Shown here in pieces: positions 1-10,500 of a DNA stretch of 64,000 bases; the stretch's first letter is position 1; each line of letters starts with the position of its first letter. This stretch comes from Nitrospina sp. (GTDB lineage Bacteria; Nitrospinota; Nitrospinia; Nitrospinales; JACRGP01), in NCBI GenBank assembly GCA_024648695.1, contig JACAVV010000007.1:166294-230293 (forward strand), read 5' to 3'. A program made the position numbers and the translations under genes. A model generated the notes under the pieces. The model ran no database searches, was not told where the DNA came from, and saw only the letters and a program-made list of their open reading frames with translations.

Positions 1-333
1 AGCTACGAGGATTTTAAAACCGGAATCAACCACATCGCTTTGCAGGCAAAAAATCGTAAAGAAATCGAAACGTTTCACAAAGAATTCTTGCTGAAAGAAA
101 AAATCGAGGTTCTTGATCCGCCGCAGGAGTACCCCTTGTACGCACCAAAATATTACGCAGTCTTTTTTCTGGATCCTTGCGGCATCAAGTGGGAGTTGGC
201 CCATTTCCCCTTAATTCCCGGTCCCTGGACATTTTGGAAATGGTATCAGCTACTAAAAGGGGAAAAGGAAAAGCATCCCGAATGGAAACACCATCCCATT
301 AAAGAAGGCGTGAGAAAATTGCCCAAGCCATGA
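1..333 (+). CDS. VOC-family protein, C-terminal part (5' end outside window)
   Basis: The open frame runs in from the left edge, so only about the last 110 residues are visible. They contain a beta-strand rich stretch ending in a DPCGIKWELAHFP-type motif, which is typical of the last metal-ligand strand of vicinal oxygen chelate (glyoxalase/bleomycin resistance) proteins; the Glu in KWELAH would be the metal ligand. The substrate cannot be told from this part. The gene converges with etfB, with about 50 bases between the stops. An in-frame TTG near base 40 is not a likely start because homologous sequence continues upstream of it. Confidence 0.7.
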   Translation, partial: SYEDFKTGINHIALQAKNRKEIETFHKEFLLKEKIEVLDPPQEYPLYAPKYYAVFFLDPCGIKWELAHFPLIPGPWTFWKWYQLLKGEKEKHPEWKHHPIKEGVRKLPKP

Positions 334-385
334 TACTCAAGGACCATTTCCTTTTCCTTTTTCTACCACTCAGCCAACGATCCGG

Positions 386-1168
386 CTAAATGATTTTCTC
401 TTCTTCGCGCAGGATGCGGACCAGTTCTTTCGCCGCTTCTTCCGGCGAACCTTCGAGCATGCGAACCGCGCCCCGTTTCGGTGGCAAGGTAAAATCTATC
501 TGCCGCACTTTCTTTTGTCCGTCCGTAGCCGGGTCAAACCCGATGTCCTGCGCCGTCATCACTTCCACCTGCTTTTTCTTCGCCGCCATGATTCCCTTCA
601 AAGACGGCAATTTCGGCACGTTCAGTCCCTTTTGACACGTTAGCAATAAGGGCAGGGGGCCTTCCAGAGTTTCCGATCCGCCTTCAATCTGACGCGTGAC
701 CGTGGCCTGAGTGCCGTCTTCGGACAGGTCCAGTTTGGTGATGACACTCACACAGGGTATCCCGAGAAGTACAGCCAGAGCCGGTCCCACCTGCGCCATA
801 TCGTCGTCGACCGCCTGGCGGCCGCAAAGCACGAGGTCGTATTCCATTTTACCAATAGCTTTGGCGAGGGCTTTGGCGACGCCCAAATTGTCGAGTCCCT
901 CAAACGCACTGTCGAGCAAATGCACGGCACGGTCCGCTCCCATTGCGAGTCCCGTCTTGAGCACATCTTTAAAACTTTCCGGTCCGAGACTGAGCACCGC
1001 GATGTGGCTGTCGGGTCGTTTTTCCTTGATGCGACGGGCTTCTTCCACAGCAAACTCGTCATAAGGATTCATGACCCTTGGGCTTCCCTCAGCATCGACC
1101 TGCCCGTCTTTTACTTTTATTTTCGCGGCGGTGTCCACCACCTGTTTCACACATACGATGATCTTCAT
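386..1168 (-). CDS. etfB: Electron transfer flavoprotein beta subunit
   Basis: A 260-residue protein beginning MKIIVCVKQVVDT, the usual EtfB N-terminus, with the family signature VTRQIEGGSETLEG...GLNVPKLPSLKGIMAAKKK at about residues 155-200. EtfB pairs with EtfA to carry electrons between flavin dehydrogenases and the quinone pool, with AMP bound in this subunit. Length is normal. The ATG is preceded by AGGATAACA, a reasonable ribosome site. No etfA lies next to it: downstream is a convergent VOC gene and upstream a divergent membrane-protein gene, so the partner must be encoded elsewhere. Confidence 0.93.
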   Translation of the reverse strand: MKIIVCVKQVVDTAAKIKVKDGQVDAEGSPRVMNPYDEFAVEEARRIKEKRPDSHIAVLSLGPESFKDVLKTGLAMGADRAVHLLDSAFEGLDNLGVAKALAKAIGKMEYDLVLCGRQAVDDDMAQVGPALAVLLGIPCVSVITKLDLSEDGTQATVTRQIEGGSETLEGPLPLLLTCQKGLNVPKLPSLKGIMAAKKKQVEVMTAQDIGFDPATDGQKKVRQIDFTLPPKRGAVRMLEGSPEEAAKELVRILREEEKII

Positions 1169-1315
1169 TGTTATCCTGAATTATTAATATCGATTTGGAC
1201 ACATATTATCGCATGAAACGTAACTCAGGAAAACCTGCCTTGCGTTAATGGGACACAAACTTTTTCCCCAGGCTGGCCTATTGCGCGTGGTCTCGTTTCT
1301 GCTAAAATTCTGCAG

Positions 1316-2884
1316 ATGAATTCTCCAGATGCCATAGAATCCAGTACATCCGAAAGTTCCTTCATCCCGGGTTTTCCATTTCTGGTCCGGGCGATGGTTT
1401 TCACTTTCGCGTTGTACCAGTTTTCTTACATCTTCGCCGACCCGGACTTGTGGGGCCATTTGACTTTTGGCGGCGATATCGTGTCAGCCGGAGCCATCCA
1501 CGCCACCGACCCTTATTCCTACACGGCCCGGGGCCATCGCTGGATCAACCACGAGTGGTTGACGGAGGTGCTGTTTCATAGTTTGTACCGTCTCACCAAC
1601 AACACCATGCCTTTGTTGGTTTTTAAATTGGCGCTGGGATTTTTTATTTTGGTCCTGCTTTCGAATGAAGTGCTGAAGGGGAAAACCGGCATCCGAATCT
1701 ATTTCCTATACGCGGTGATCTTCTTCCTCGCTGTGTCTGTCATCGCGCCGGCTTTCATGATGCGTCCCCATTTGATGACCCTGCTGTTTCTCACCCTGAT
1801 GATCCTGGCCTTGTACCAATACAAAGACGGGCACTTTCACGCTCTCGCCCGAGTTCCGCTTATTATCCTCGCCTGGGTCAACTGTCACGGCGGAGTGGTG
1901 GCCGGGTTAGGCCTGTTCGGGCTTTTCATTATTATCGAACTTTTAAGGTTTCTGCGCGAAGGTGACAAGCGGTGGCGCTGGCTGGTGCTTTATGGTGGAC
2001 TCGCTTGCGGTGCGGCTTTGATCAATCCATACGGCTACAAGTTGTGGTTGTTTTTCGTGGAGTCCCTGGGAAAGGACCGACCCATAGGCGAATGGGCTCC
2101 GGTGAATTTGTTAGATGGCTCGCACTGGCAATTCAAATTACTGGCAATCGCCTTTGTGGCCACTTTGTTCACGCGTACAAAGAAACGTTTGTGGGAGGTG
2201 GTGCTGATCGGGTTTGCTCTCATATACGGATTCAAACACCAACGCCACACCGTGCTGGCGGCAATATTACTCATCCCTTACCTTCATCGACAAGGCGAAG
2301 CGGTCTGGGAACGTTGGCAATGGCCGCCGGTGCGCTTCGAAATGACCGCGGTTATGCGTCACGGTTTGCGCGGAGCCTTGATCCTGTTCATCGGATGGCA
2401 GGCGTTCAACATTCACTCCGCACATAAGCTGAACGGGTATCAGGTTCTGGTTGAACCACATGTTTATCCCACGCACCTGGCCCGTTTCATGAACGACAAC
2501 GGCATTCATGGCAATCTGGTGGTGCCCTTCGACTGGGGTGAATATTTCATCTGGAAACAACCCGAATCCAAAGTATCGATCGACGGCAGATTCCGCACGG
2601 TGTATCCGGAGGAGATTATCGAACTCAACTGGCGTTTTCAACAAGGCGAACCGGGAGGTGACCCGTTATTGACGCGATTCCCCACCGATGCCATCATCAT
2701 TCGCCGCAGGGACGGACCCCAAAAGCAGTTGGATACCAGTCTGCATTGGGAAAAAATTTACCAGGACCCGCTATCTGCATTGTATATTCCGAGGACCGAT
2801 CCACCGGGTCCGCTCCTGCAACAGTTCCGTGCTGGAACCTTAAAAATAGACAACGCTCTTCCCCCCTACCAGTTCCCCGGCTGA
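1316..2884 (+). CDS. Polytopic membrane protein, GT-C glycosyltransferase-like
   Basis: A 522-residue protein with a short polar N-terminus, many hydrophobic segments between about residues 20 and 370, and a soluble C-terminal domain of about 150 residues. Near residue 41 it has a DPDLWGHL motif in the first periplasmic loop, followed by a conserved-looking WINHEWLTEVLF stretch; acidic loop residues of this kind are seen in GT-C-fold lipid-linked sugar transferases. The substrate is unknown and the assignment rests on topology and the loop motif. It stands alone between divergent etfB and downstream selO. Confidence 0.55.
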   Translation: MNSPDAIESSTSESSFIPGFPFLVRAMVFTFALYQFSYIFADPDLWGHLTFGGDIVSAGAIHATDPYSYTARGHRWINHEWLTEVLFHSLYRLTNNTMPLLVFKLALGFFILVLLSNEVLKGKTGIRIYFLYAVIFFLAVSVIAPAFMMRPHLMTLLFLTLMILALYQYKDGHFHALARVPLIILAWVNCHGGVVAGLGLFGLFIIIELLRFLREGDKRWRWLVLYGGLACGAALINPYGYKLWLFFVESLGKDRPIGEWAPVNLLDGSHWQFKLLAIAFVATLFTRTKKRLWEVVLIGFALIYGFKHQRHTVLAAILLIPYLHRQGEAVWERWQWPPVRFEMTAVMRHGLRGALILFIGWQAFNIHSAHKLNGYQVLVEPHVYPTHLARFMNDNGIHGNLVVPFDWGEYFIWKQPESKVSIDGRFRTVYPEEIIELNWRFQQGEPGGDPLLTRFPTDAIIIRRRDGPQKQLDTSLHWEKIYQDPLSALYIPRTDPPGPLLQQFRAGTLKIDNALPPYQFPG

Positions 2885-2999
2885 TGAAATATTGAAAAAA
2901 TTAAAAACCCATTCCCCGTTTTTATTCTCTAAATTGAAGAAGTTAATACCTGGAAAATTTTCCTGGCGTTTAACAGATATAACCAATGGCTGACATACT

Positions 3000-4472
3000 A
3001 TGAATCCTTGTTTCAATTTCGACAACAGTTACGCCCGAACCTTTGAAGGCTTTTTTGCCCCCTGCAAAGCAGACCCCGCGTCCGCTCCGAAACTCCTGCA
3101 ATTCAACCATGCGCTGGCCGAGGAGCTTGGTCTGGATCCGGTCGCCCTCGATTCCGAAGCGGGCCTGGCGATTTTCTCGGGTATAGCGGTTCCCGAAGGA
3201 GCCGAACCCATTGCGCAGGCTTATGCCGGACATCAGTTCGGAGGTTTCGCACCGCAACTTGGGGACGGACGCGCGCTTCTCCTCGGCGAGGTGATCGATA
3301 AAAATCAACGACGCCGCGATATCCAGTTGAAAGGTTCGGGGGCCACTCCCTTCTCTCGGGGCGGAGACGGCAAAGCTTCTCTCGGTCCGGTCCTGCGCGA
3401 ATACCTGATCGGAGAAAGCATGCACGCGCTGGGCGTCCCGACCACACGTGCCCTGGCGGCAGTCACCACGGGTGAACTGGTTTATCGGGAGAGGCCTTTT
3501 CCAGGTGCGGTCTTAACTCGGGTTGCGGCCAGCCACATCCGCGTTGGCACCTTTGAGTTTTTCGCCAGACGAGGGGGTGTGGACAAAGTGCGTGACCTGG
3601 CTGATTATGCTATAGCACGACACTATCCCGACACGGCGGATGCGGAAAATCCATATCTCGCATTTTTTAGAGCTGTATGCGATGCTCAGTCTGCCCTGGT
3701 GGCAAATTGGATGAATATCGGTTTCATTCACGGCGTGATAAACACCGATAATATGACGATCTCCGGCGAGACCATTGACTATGGTCCCTGCGCCTTTATG
3801 GACAGCTATGACCCGGATACCGTGTTCAGTTCTATCGACAGGCAAGGGCGTTATGCCTATGGCAATCAGCCAAACATATTGTCCTGGAACCTCACCCGAT
3901 TGGCAGAAACGCTGATTCCGCTGGTTGATCCGGATAAAGACCGGGCCATCGAACTTCTGACCGAAATCCTGCAAGGCATTCCATCCATTTACGAGAAACA
4001 CTGGCTGACCGGAATGCGGTCCAAACTGGGTTTGTCAACGGAAGATCCGGACGATTTGGAATTGGTCAACGATCTGCTATGGGTGATGAAGGATGGAGAA
4101 GCGGATTTCACTCTCGTTTTTAGACGTCTCTCTCAGGTCTTGCGCGGTAATGGTGAAGCCATACAAACCCTGTTCGAACAATCCGGCGCATTCGACGTCT
4201 GGGCTCGCCGCTGGCGGAAGCGACAGGAGCAGGAAGGCATTCCCGCGGAGAAAGTTGCACTGGCAATGGACCGGGTCAATCCAATCTATATACCCCGCAA
4301 CCATAAAGTGGAAGAAGCCCTGGACGCCGCAGTTGAGGAAACCGACATGATACCTTTTACAAAATTGTTGGCCGTTTTAACCCATCCCTACGACGAAGAC
4401 GCCCAAAACAATGCCTACGCCGAGCCAGCACCCGCGACAGATATCCCCTATAAAACCTTCTGCGGAACCTAG
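3000..4472 (+). CDS. selO: Protein adenylyltransferase SelO (YdiU family)
   Basis: A 490-residue pseudokinase-fold protein that, in the known family, transfers AMP from ATP to protein hydroxyl groups and affects redox homeostasis. Visible family motifs are AYAGHQFGGFAPQLGDGRA, LKGSGATPFSRGGDGKA, LREYLIGESMHALGVPTTRA and the metal-binding GFIHGVINTDNMTISGETIDYGP (split here for length: the Asn-Thr-Asp and the later Asp-Tyr-Gly are the key parts). The C-terminus is FCGT: the residue that is selenocysteine in some eukaryotic homologues is an ordinary Cys codon (TGC) here. Length matches the bacterial family. Confidence 0.95.
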   Translation: MNPCFNFDNSYARTFEGFFAPCKADPASAPKLLQFNHALAEELGLDPVALDSEAGLAIFSGIAVPEGAEPIAQAYAGHQFGGFAPQLGDGRALLLGEVIDKNQRRRDIQLKGSGATPFSRGGDGKASLGPVLREYLIGESMHALGVPTTRALAAVTTGELVYRERPFPGAVLTRVAASHIRVGTFEFFARRGGVDKVRDLADYAIARHYPDTADAENPYLAFFRAVCDAQSALVANWMNIGFIHGVINTDNMTISGETIDYGPCAFMDSYDPDTVFSSIDRQGRYAYGNQPNILSWNLTRLAETLIPLVDPDKDRAIELLTEILQGIPSIYEKHWLTGMRSKLGLSTEDPDDLELVNDLLWVMKDGEADFTLVFRRLSQVLRGNGEAIQTLFEQSGAFDVWARRWRKRQEQEGIPAEKVALAMDRVNPIYIPRNHKVEEALDAAVEETDMIPFTKLLAVLTHPYDEDAQNNAYAEPAPATDIPYKTFCGT

Positions 4473-4528
4473 TGATAAAAAATCTGATTAATGGGGTTGT
4501 AAGTTTTAAGGAATCCCTTAGGCGTTCC

Positions 4529-7500
4529 CTAGTTGAGGCCAGTGGGGGGAGTGATGGTGTTGAAGGATCTGGAATCGCGGACGTCGCCGACAAATTCCAT
4601 GGCGAACCCGGTGCTGGTTTCCTGGACCACCACTGCGCCCCAGAAGCTGAGCATGGTGATATCCGGAAACCCGCTTCCGATGGCATTGGCATTGCCCAGT
4701 TTCAAGTGAGGATTGTCCGCTTTGGGGCTGATCACCAACTGGCCGTGGGAGAAACTGGACGTTGCAGAAATAAAGGTAGCCGTCGGAATATTGTTTGAAT
4801 TGATGCTGGAATTATTGGTCCCCACAATAAACAACTTATGCGTGGACCCTGACCGCACGGTGAACTCAATCGTATTGCCATAGATGGAGCCATCGTTTTC
4901 TACGGCAGACATCACCACACCGATCTGCGAATTCATGCCGGACAACGAAGGATGCGTCACACCTATAAACGTATAACTTCCACTGTCGGTCTGCCAGTAG
5001 GGTGAAACCACTCGTTGGGATGAAGGAACATTTGGGAACGCTTGAGAACCGAAATCCAGCTTCACCGTATTGAATGCCAGAACTTCCCCCGTGTCTGTGT
5101 CCTGAACAATGATCGAACCCTGGGTGTCTTCAGGTTCCAGATCCTGAACATTGGAATTGATCCTCACATCGAATTCCAAACTTTCTCCCAGACCCAATGT
5201 TCCGCTAAACGTAAGGTCTCCGGCGGAATCACCCTGCGACTCCGAGTCAGTTGTATTGACAATAAGGTCCAGCCATTCCTGGGTCAATGTGATTGAAAAG
5301 CGCAGGGGTTCGACCTTGCCATTGATGATTTCCAATAATTGCTCCTGGGTGCCTGGAAGATTAAGAATTTGCTGAATCTGTTCCAGGGTGAAACCTTCGT
5401 CCAAAAAGTTTTCCACCACATCCCGGATCGTTTCCTCAAAGGCCTGGAACGCTTCCATATTGGTCAGGGTGTACGTTTTTGATTCCAATTCACAACCGGT
5501 GGAATCACAGCGAGTGATGAAATCATTACCTTCCAGCGTCACCTCTTCATTGAGTTGTCCATCATCAATGATCAAATTCAATTCCCTTTCAGCATCGCCC
5601 CAGCCACCACTCAGATTGTTGAACGAGATCACATCCACATTGAGACCTTCAGTCTGATTCGTAGCGGATTCATTGAATTGAAAATTGACAACCAGCGACT
5701 GTCCCGGTTCCAGTGACCCGGAATCAGAGTCGAAGCTTCCCCAGGACTGAGTGTGAGACACTGAGAATTCCAAAGGCATTCCACCTTCATTGGAAACCTG
5801 GTATGAAATGGTTTCCGGATTGATAAACTCCGATTCAAAATTGGTAGCGAAAACTTCTCTTTCGGGAAAGACGTTCAAAATTCCAAGAGAGCGCACGCTT
5901 AGATTAAAACTGCCATCAACCGATAACACGAGGGCATCATTGGCGGAACCGGTAACGGCCGCTTCATTACTGACAGTAACATGGATAACACAATCTTTTG
6001 ATTCGCCTGATCCATTTTCGGGGGCGGCCCAAACCACTTGAGGCAGTGAAGCCGAATCGAACGTACCGTTGTCATCGCTCCAGGCGCTACAATCTGCGGT
6101 CCACAAGTAATCGAGATCGAATCCCCGGGTATCTTCGGCGACCACAAAAAACTCAACTTCAGAAAGGGAATCCGCCGGATTGCTCAAGCTGTCGGGTCCA
6201 GAGGTGATGGTGAGATGGTGCTCGGGTAATACTTCCAGGTTGACGACACGAGTGATGTCCACACCATTCGTAATATCCCTGAAGGTCAAAGTGTCCGAAT
6301 AATCGCCCACATTCAGCGCGTTGGCCGAGGCATTGATTTGCAGGGTCAATTGAACGCTGGAGTTGGCGGCAAGCGTGCCGGTCGAATCCGGTTGCGCCAG
6401 AGTCAACCAGGTTTCATTGTGGCTCACGGAATACTCAATCGAGGCGTCGCCCGTGTTGCTCAAGGTGATGTCGACGGAATCAGGGCTGAACGGACCACCC
6501 ACTGTACCCGCAACGAGGATTCCTCTTCCCGGCAATACTTCCAACAAGGGGTCTTCGGGATTGCCGCTACCGCTTTCTTCGTCATCATCCAGAATGGTGA
6601 AGGTGTGCGAGGTCAAAGTACCCAACAACGCGCCTGATGGATTGCTTAAGGAAAGGATCACCGTTTCATCATCTTCAATATCGCTGTCGTTTCCAATGTC
6701 AATATGGATGGATTGCTGGATTACTCCGGGATCGAAATTTAAGGTTCCCGTACCTGTCAAAGAGAAATCGAATCCATTGAAAGCATTTCCGCCGGTGACT
6801 TCATAATTCACAGTAACCGTTTCATCCGCTTCCTCGGATAAGCTCACCTGAATGGAAGCTGTTGTATTGGCTTCGCTTGTTTCGGAACCGGCCAAATCGA
6901 AAGCAACCAGAATTTCCGGAGGCGCGGGATCGTTGTCCAGAATGGTAAAGGTATGTTCAAATTCGGATCCCAATGTGGCGCTCACCGGATCACTCAATTG
7001 AAGCGTGAGCGTTTCATCAGGATCGAACACCTCATCATCCACCAAAGCCAGATCAATATTAGCTTCTGCGGTGCCTGCAGGGAAAATTAGTGTGCCCGTC
7101 CCCAGCAACGTGAAATCCTCTCCCTCTCCAGTGGCTGTTCCACCAGTCAATTGATAGGTAACCGCAACCTCTACAGTGGTTACCTCGGACAACCGGACCG
7201 GAATATTAACAACCGGCGTGGCTTCGTCCTCTGAAGAATCAGGAGAAACAAAAGCGACTTCGGGGACTACGGGCTCATCATCGTCCAATATGGAATAGGC
7301 GCTTTCGATTATAGTGCCTAATTGGGCATTCTCTGGATTCGTTAATTGCAAATCGATGGTTTCATCGGCTTCATCAAGATCATCATTAACAATCTCAATT
7401 GAGACGGATTGTTCGGTTACTCCGGGAGTAAATTCAAGCACCAATCCTTCGGCTAAAGAAAAATCAACTCCACCGCCTTCAGCGGTTCCACCGGCATGAG

Positions 7501-10500
7501 AAAATTCCACCGTGACAACTTCACTGGTGGCATGAGAAAGAGTTACGAGGATGGTCGCGGAACTTTGTGATTCGGGCCCGTTGACTTCCGCTACATCAAA
7601 GGACACTGTCGGTTCGCTCTCGTTATCCAGCAGGGTCAATTCATATTGTAAGTCGGTGCCCAATTCAGCGTTGCCCGGATTCGACAACATAAATAAAACC
7701 GTTTCATTTGCCTCATGCAGAGAATCGTCCGTCACCTCAACCAGAAAGGTCTTTTGAATTTCACCCGGCGCGAAACTCAGTTGGCCCGAACCCGGCACAT
7801 TAAAATCCACTCCACCGCCTGTGGCAGTACCCCCTGAAACAGAGTAGTCTACAGTAACCGGAAGGCCCGAGGAATTCGATAGCTTAACCGAAAGGTTCAC
7901 CGAGCCATCGGATTCCGATACGGACGATTCGGCAATTTCAAAAAAGACGGAAGGCTGGCCTTCATCATCGATGATACTGTATTCGTGATTGGCAATTTCA
8001 CCCAGAACGGCATTCACAGGTTCCGTAAGACCTATTTCAATCGTTTCGTCAGTTTCATCCAGTAAGTCGTCCAAAACACTCAGATCAATAAACTGTTCCG
8101 TCACACCTGGATCGAATACCAACTGTTGACCGTTTAAAGAAAAGTCGAACGGATCCCCCTGCCCCTGCTCCGTCGCGGTTCCACCCAGGACATTATAATT
8201 CACAGTGACCTGCGAGTCGGAAGGATTAGACAAGATGACCGGGATGACCGGAAGCGCAACCGTTTCCAAACCATCAGAATGATCCCGTGAAAAAGCCACT
8301 GTCGGCGTTCCGTCATTATCCAGAATCGTGTGCGTGAGGCTATTCGTGTCCCCGAGTAAAGCATTAGTGGGTTGTGACAGTTCCAGCACAACCGTCTCGC
8401 CGGCTTCATCGATGAGGTCGTCGGTAATAGACAATTCAAGAGTACGTACCGTTTCCCCAGGAATGAACTCAAGAAGGCCGGAATCTAAAAATTCGTAATC
8501 GACTCCTGCGCCGGTCGCCGTGCCTCCGGAAACCGCAACATCCACCGAAACGGTGGAGGCGGAAGGGTTCGACAAAACCACGCGAACCTCGGAGGGAGTA
8601 ACCGATTCATCTCCCTCTTGTTTCGAAGATTCAAAAGCAACCGTTGGAATTCCGTCATTGTCCTGAATCGTGAACTCATGATTTACATGGGTCCCTGACT
8701 GGGCATTTAATGGATCGGCTAAAATCAATAAAACCGTTTCGTCAGGTTCATCCAAAAGGTCATCGTTAATCGACAGGTCAATGGATTTATGAGTTTCTCC
8801 CGGGGTAAAGTCAAGGGTTCCGGAGCCCAACAATTGATAGTCGACTCCGCCACCCGTGGCACCTCCCCCGCTTATTGAATAGTCTACCGCGACGGAAAGA
8901 CCGGATGCGTTGGATAAAGAAACACTAATGCTTGCAGAAGCCTGCGACTCCGAAGCACTAGAAGTATCCGCATCGAACGATACACTGGGAACTCCGTCGT
9001 TATCCAGGATAGTGTGAATATGCGTACCCGGTTCCTGCAGAACCGCACCTTGCGGATTGGTTAAACCCAGTTCCACCGTTTCATTGTTTTCGTCGAGGGA
9101 GTCGTCGGTAATAGCGAGATTCACCGACTTCACCGTTTCGCCTGCAGAAAATTCCACGGTAAGGTTTTCAGGAAGGTCAAAGTCCATTCCCCCACCCAAT
9201 GCACTGCCGCCCGTATGGGCGATATCCACACTAACCGGCTCACCAGAAGGATTGGTGAGAACCACATTTATCATTGCAGGAGTAGCAAATTCCGAACCCT
9301 CAGATGCCCCCGTTTCAAAAGCCACACCTGGAACCGGGTCATCATCAAGAATCGTGACTGTGTGGTCTGTCAAGCCATTCAATGTAGCACCTACTGCATC
9401 ACTTAAAGTCAGGAGGACAGTTTCATCCGATTCGTCAATTTCATCGTCATTGATAAGTAGTTCAATCGATTCGCTGGTATCACCCGGAGCAAAGGTCAAG
9501 GTGCCAATACCCGGCGCATCGTAATCCACGCCGCCGCCCTGCGCCGAGCCGCCAGTTATGGAGTACATCACGGTAACCGAATTTCCCGAAGGTTTCGACA
9601 AAACCACTTCGACGGACGACCCCAGGGATCCTTCTTCGGAAAAAGAAGCATCCGCAGAAAAACCGATTTCGGGCGGACCATCGTTGTCGGTTATTTTAAG
9701 GGTATGGGAATTGGGCGAACCTGAATGGGCATTGACCGGATTGGATAATGTGAGAACGACCGTTTCATCGTCTTCGTCCATGACATCATCCACAATCGAA
9801 AGCATCAAATTTTTTTCGGTTTCTCCTGGATCGAAAGCGAGACTGCCAGTGCCTAAAAGAAAATAGTCCGTTCCTCCTCCTGCCGCGGTTCCCCCGGAAG
9901 CCTGGTAATCAACCTCCACAGGAAGTGCCGAGGAAGAACTGAGTTGAACTTGAACCACCACCTGACCAACAGATTCCGATGCAGAGGAACTGGAATTGTT
10001 AAACGAAACCAGAGGAAGTGTTACCGCTCCATCCTCCTGAACCGCCAAAAAGTTGGGAGAACGCAAACTGGAATCCGGAATGGGCAATATCCCAAGGAGA
10101 GCCCCGCTGTCCGGATGGAATTTTGGAATATCCTTGTTTCGGGTATCCACGACATAAAGAACATTCGACTCGTCATCGAAAGCCAAATCGATGGGCCGGT
10201 TGAGATCCGCATTACTTCCGGGAAACGCGGATTGGGCTGTTCCTGAATTACCATCAAATTTATGAATCTGGAATCCACCGAAATCAGCAACGAACAGATT
10301 TCCTGTAGATGCTTGAAAAACCATTCCGCGGGCGATGGACATTTCATCTCCGGTATCTCCAAAAACACCGATGAAGCTTCCCGTAGCGTTATCAAACTCG
10401 CGCGCCTCCCCGCCATTACCCCCACTTACCAGCAGGTTCGAAGTCACCGGATGGAAGAGAATGTGTTTCGGGTTGGTTAAAAAGTTTGCCGAATCACCAA

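Noticed and set aside
4450..4472. Selenocysteine in SelO
   Set aside because: The C-terminal residue that is selenocysteine in some relatives is encoded by TGC, so this is an ordinary Cys.
6570..10025. CRISPR-like repeat array
   Set aside because: The repeats are long, diverged and in frame; they encode Calx-beta domains in one protein.
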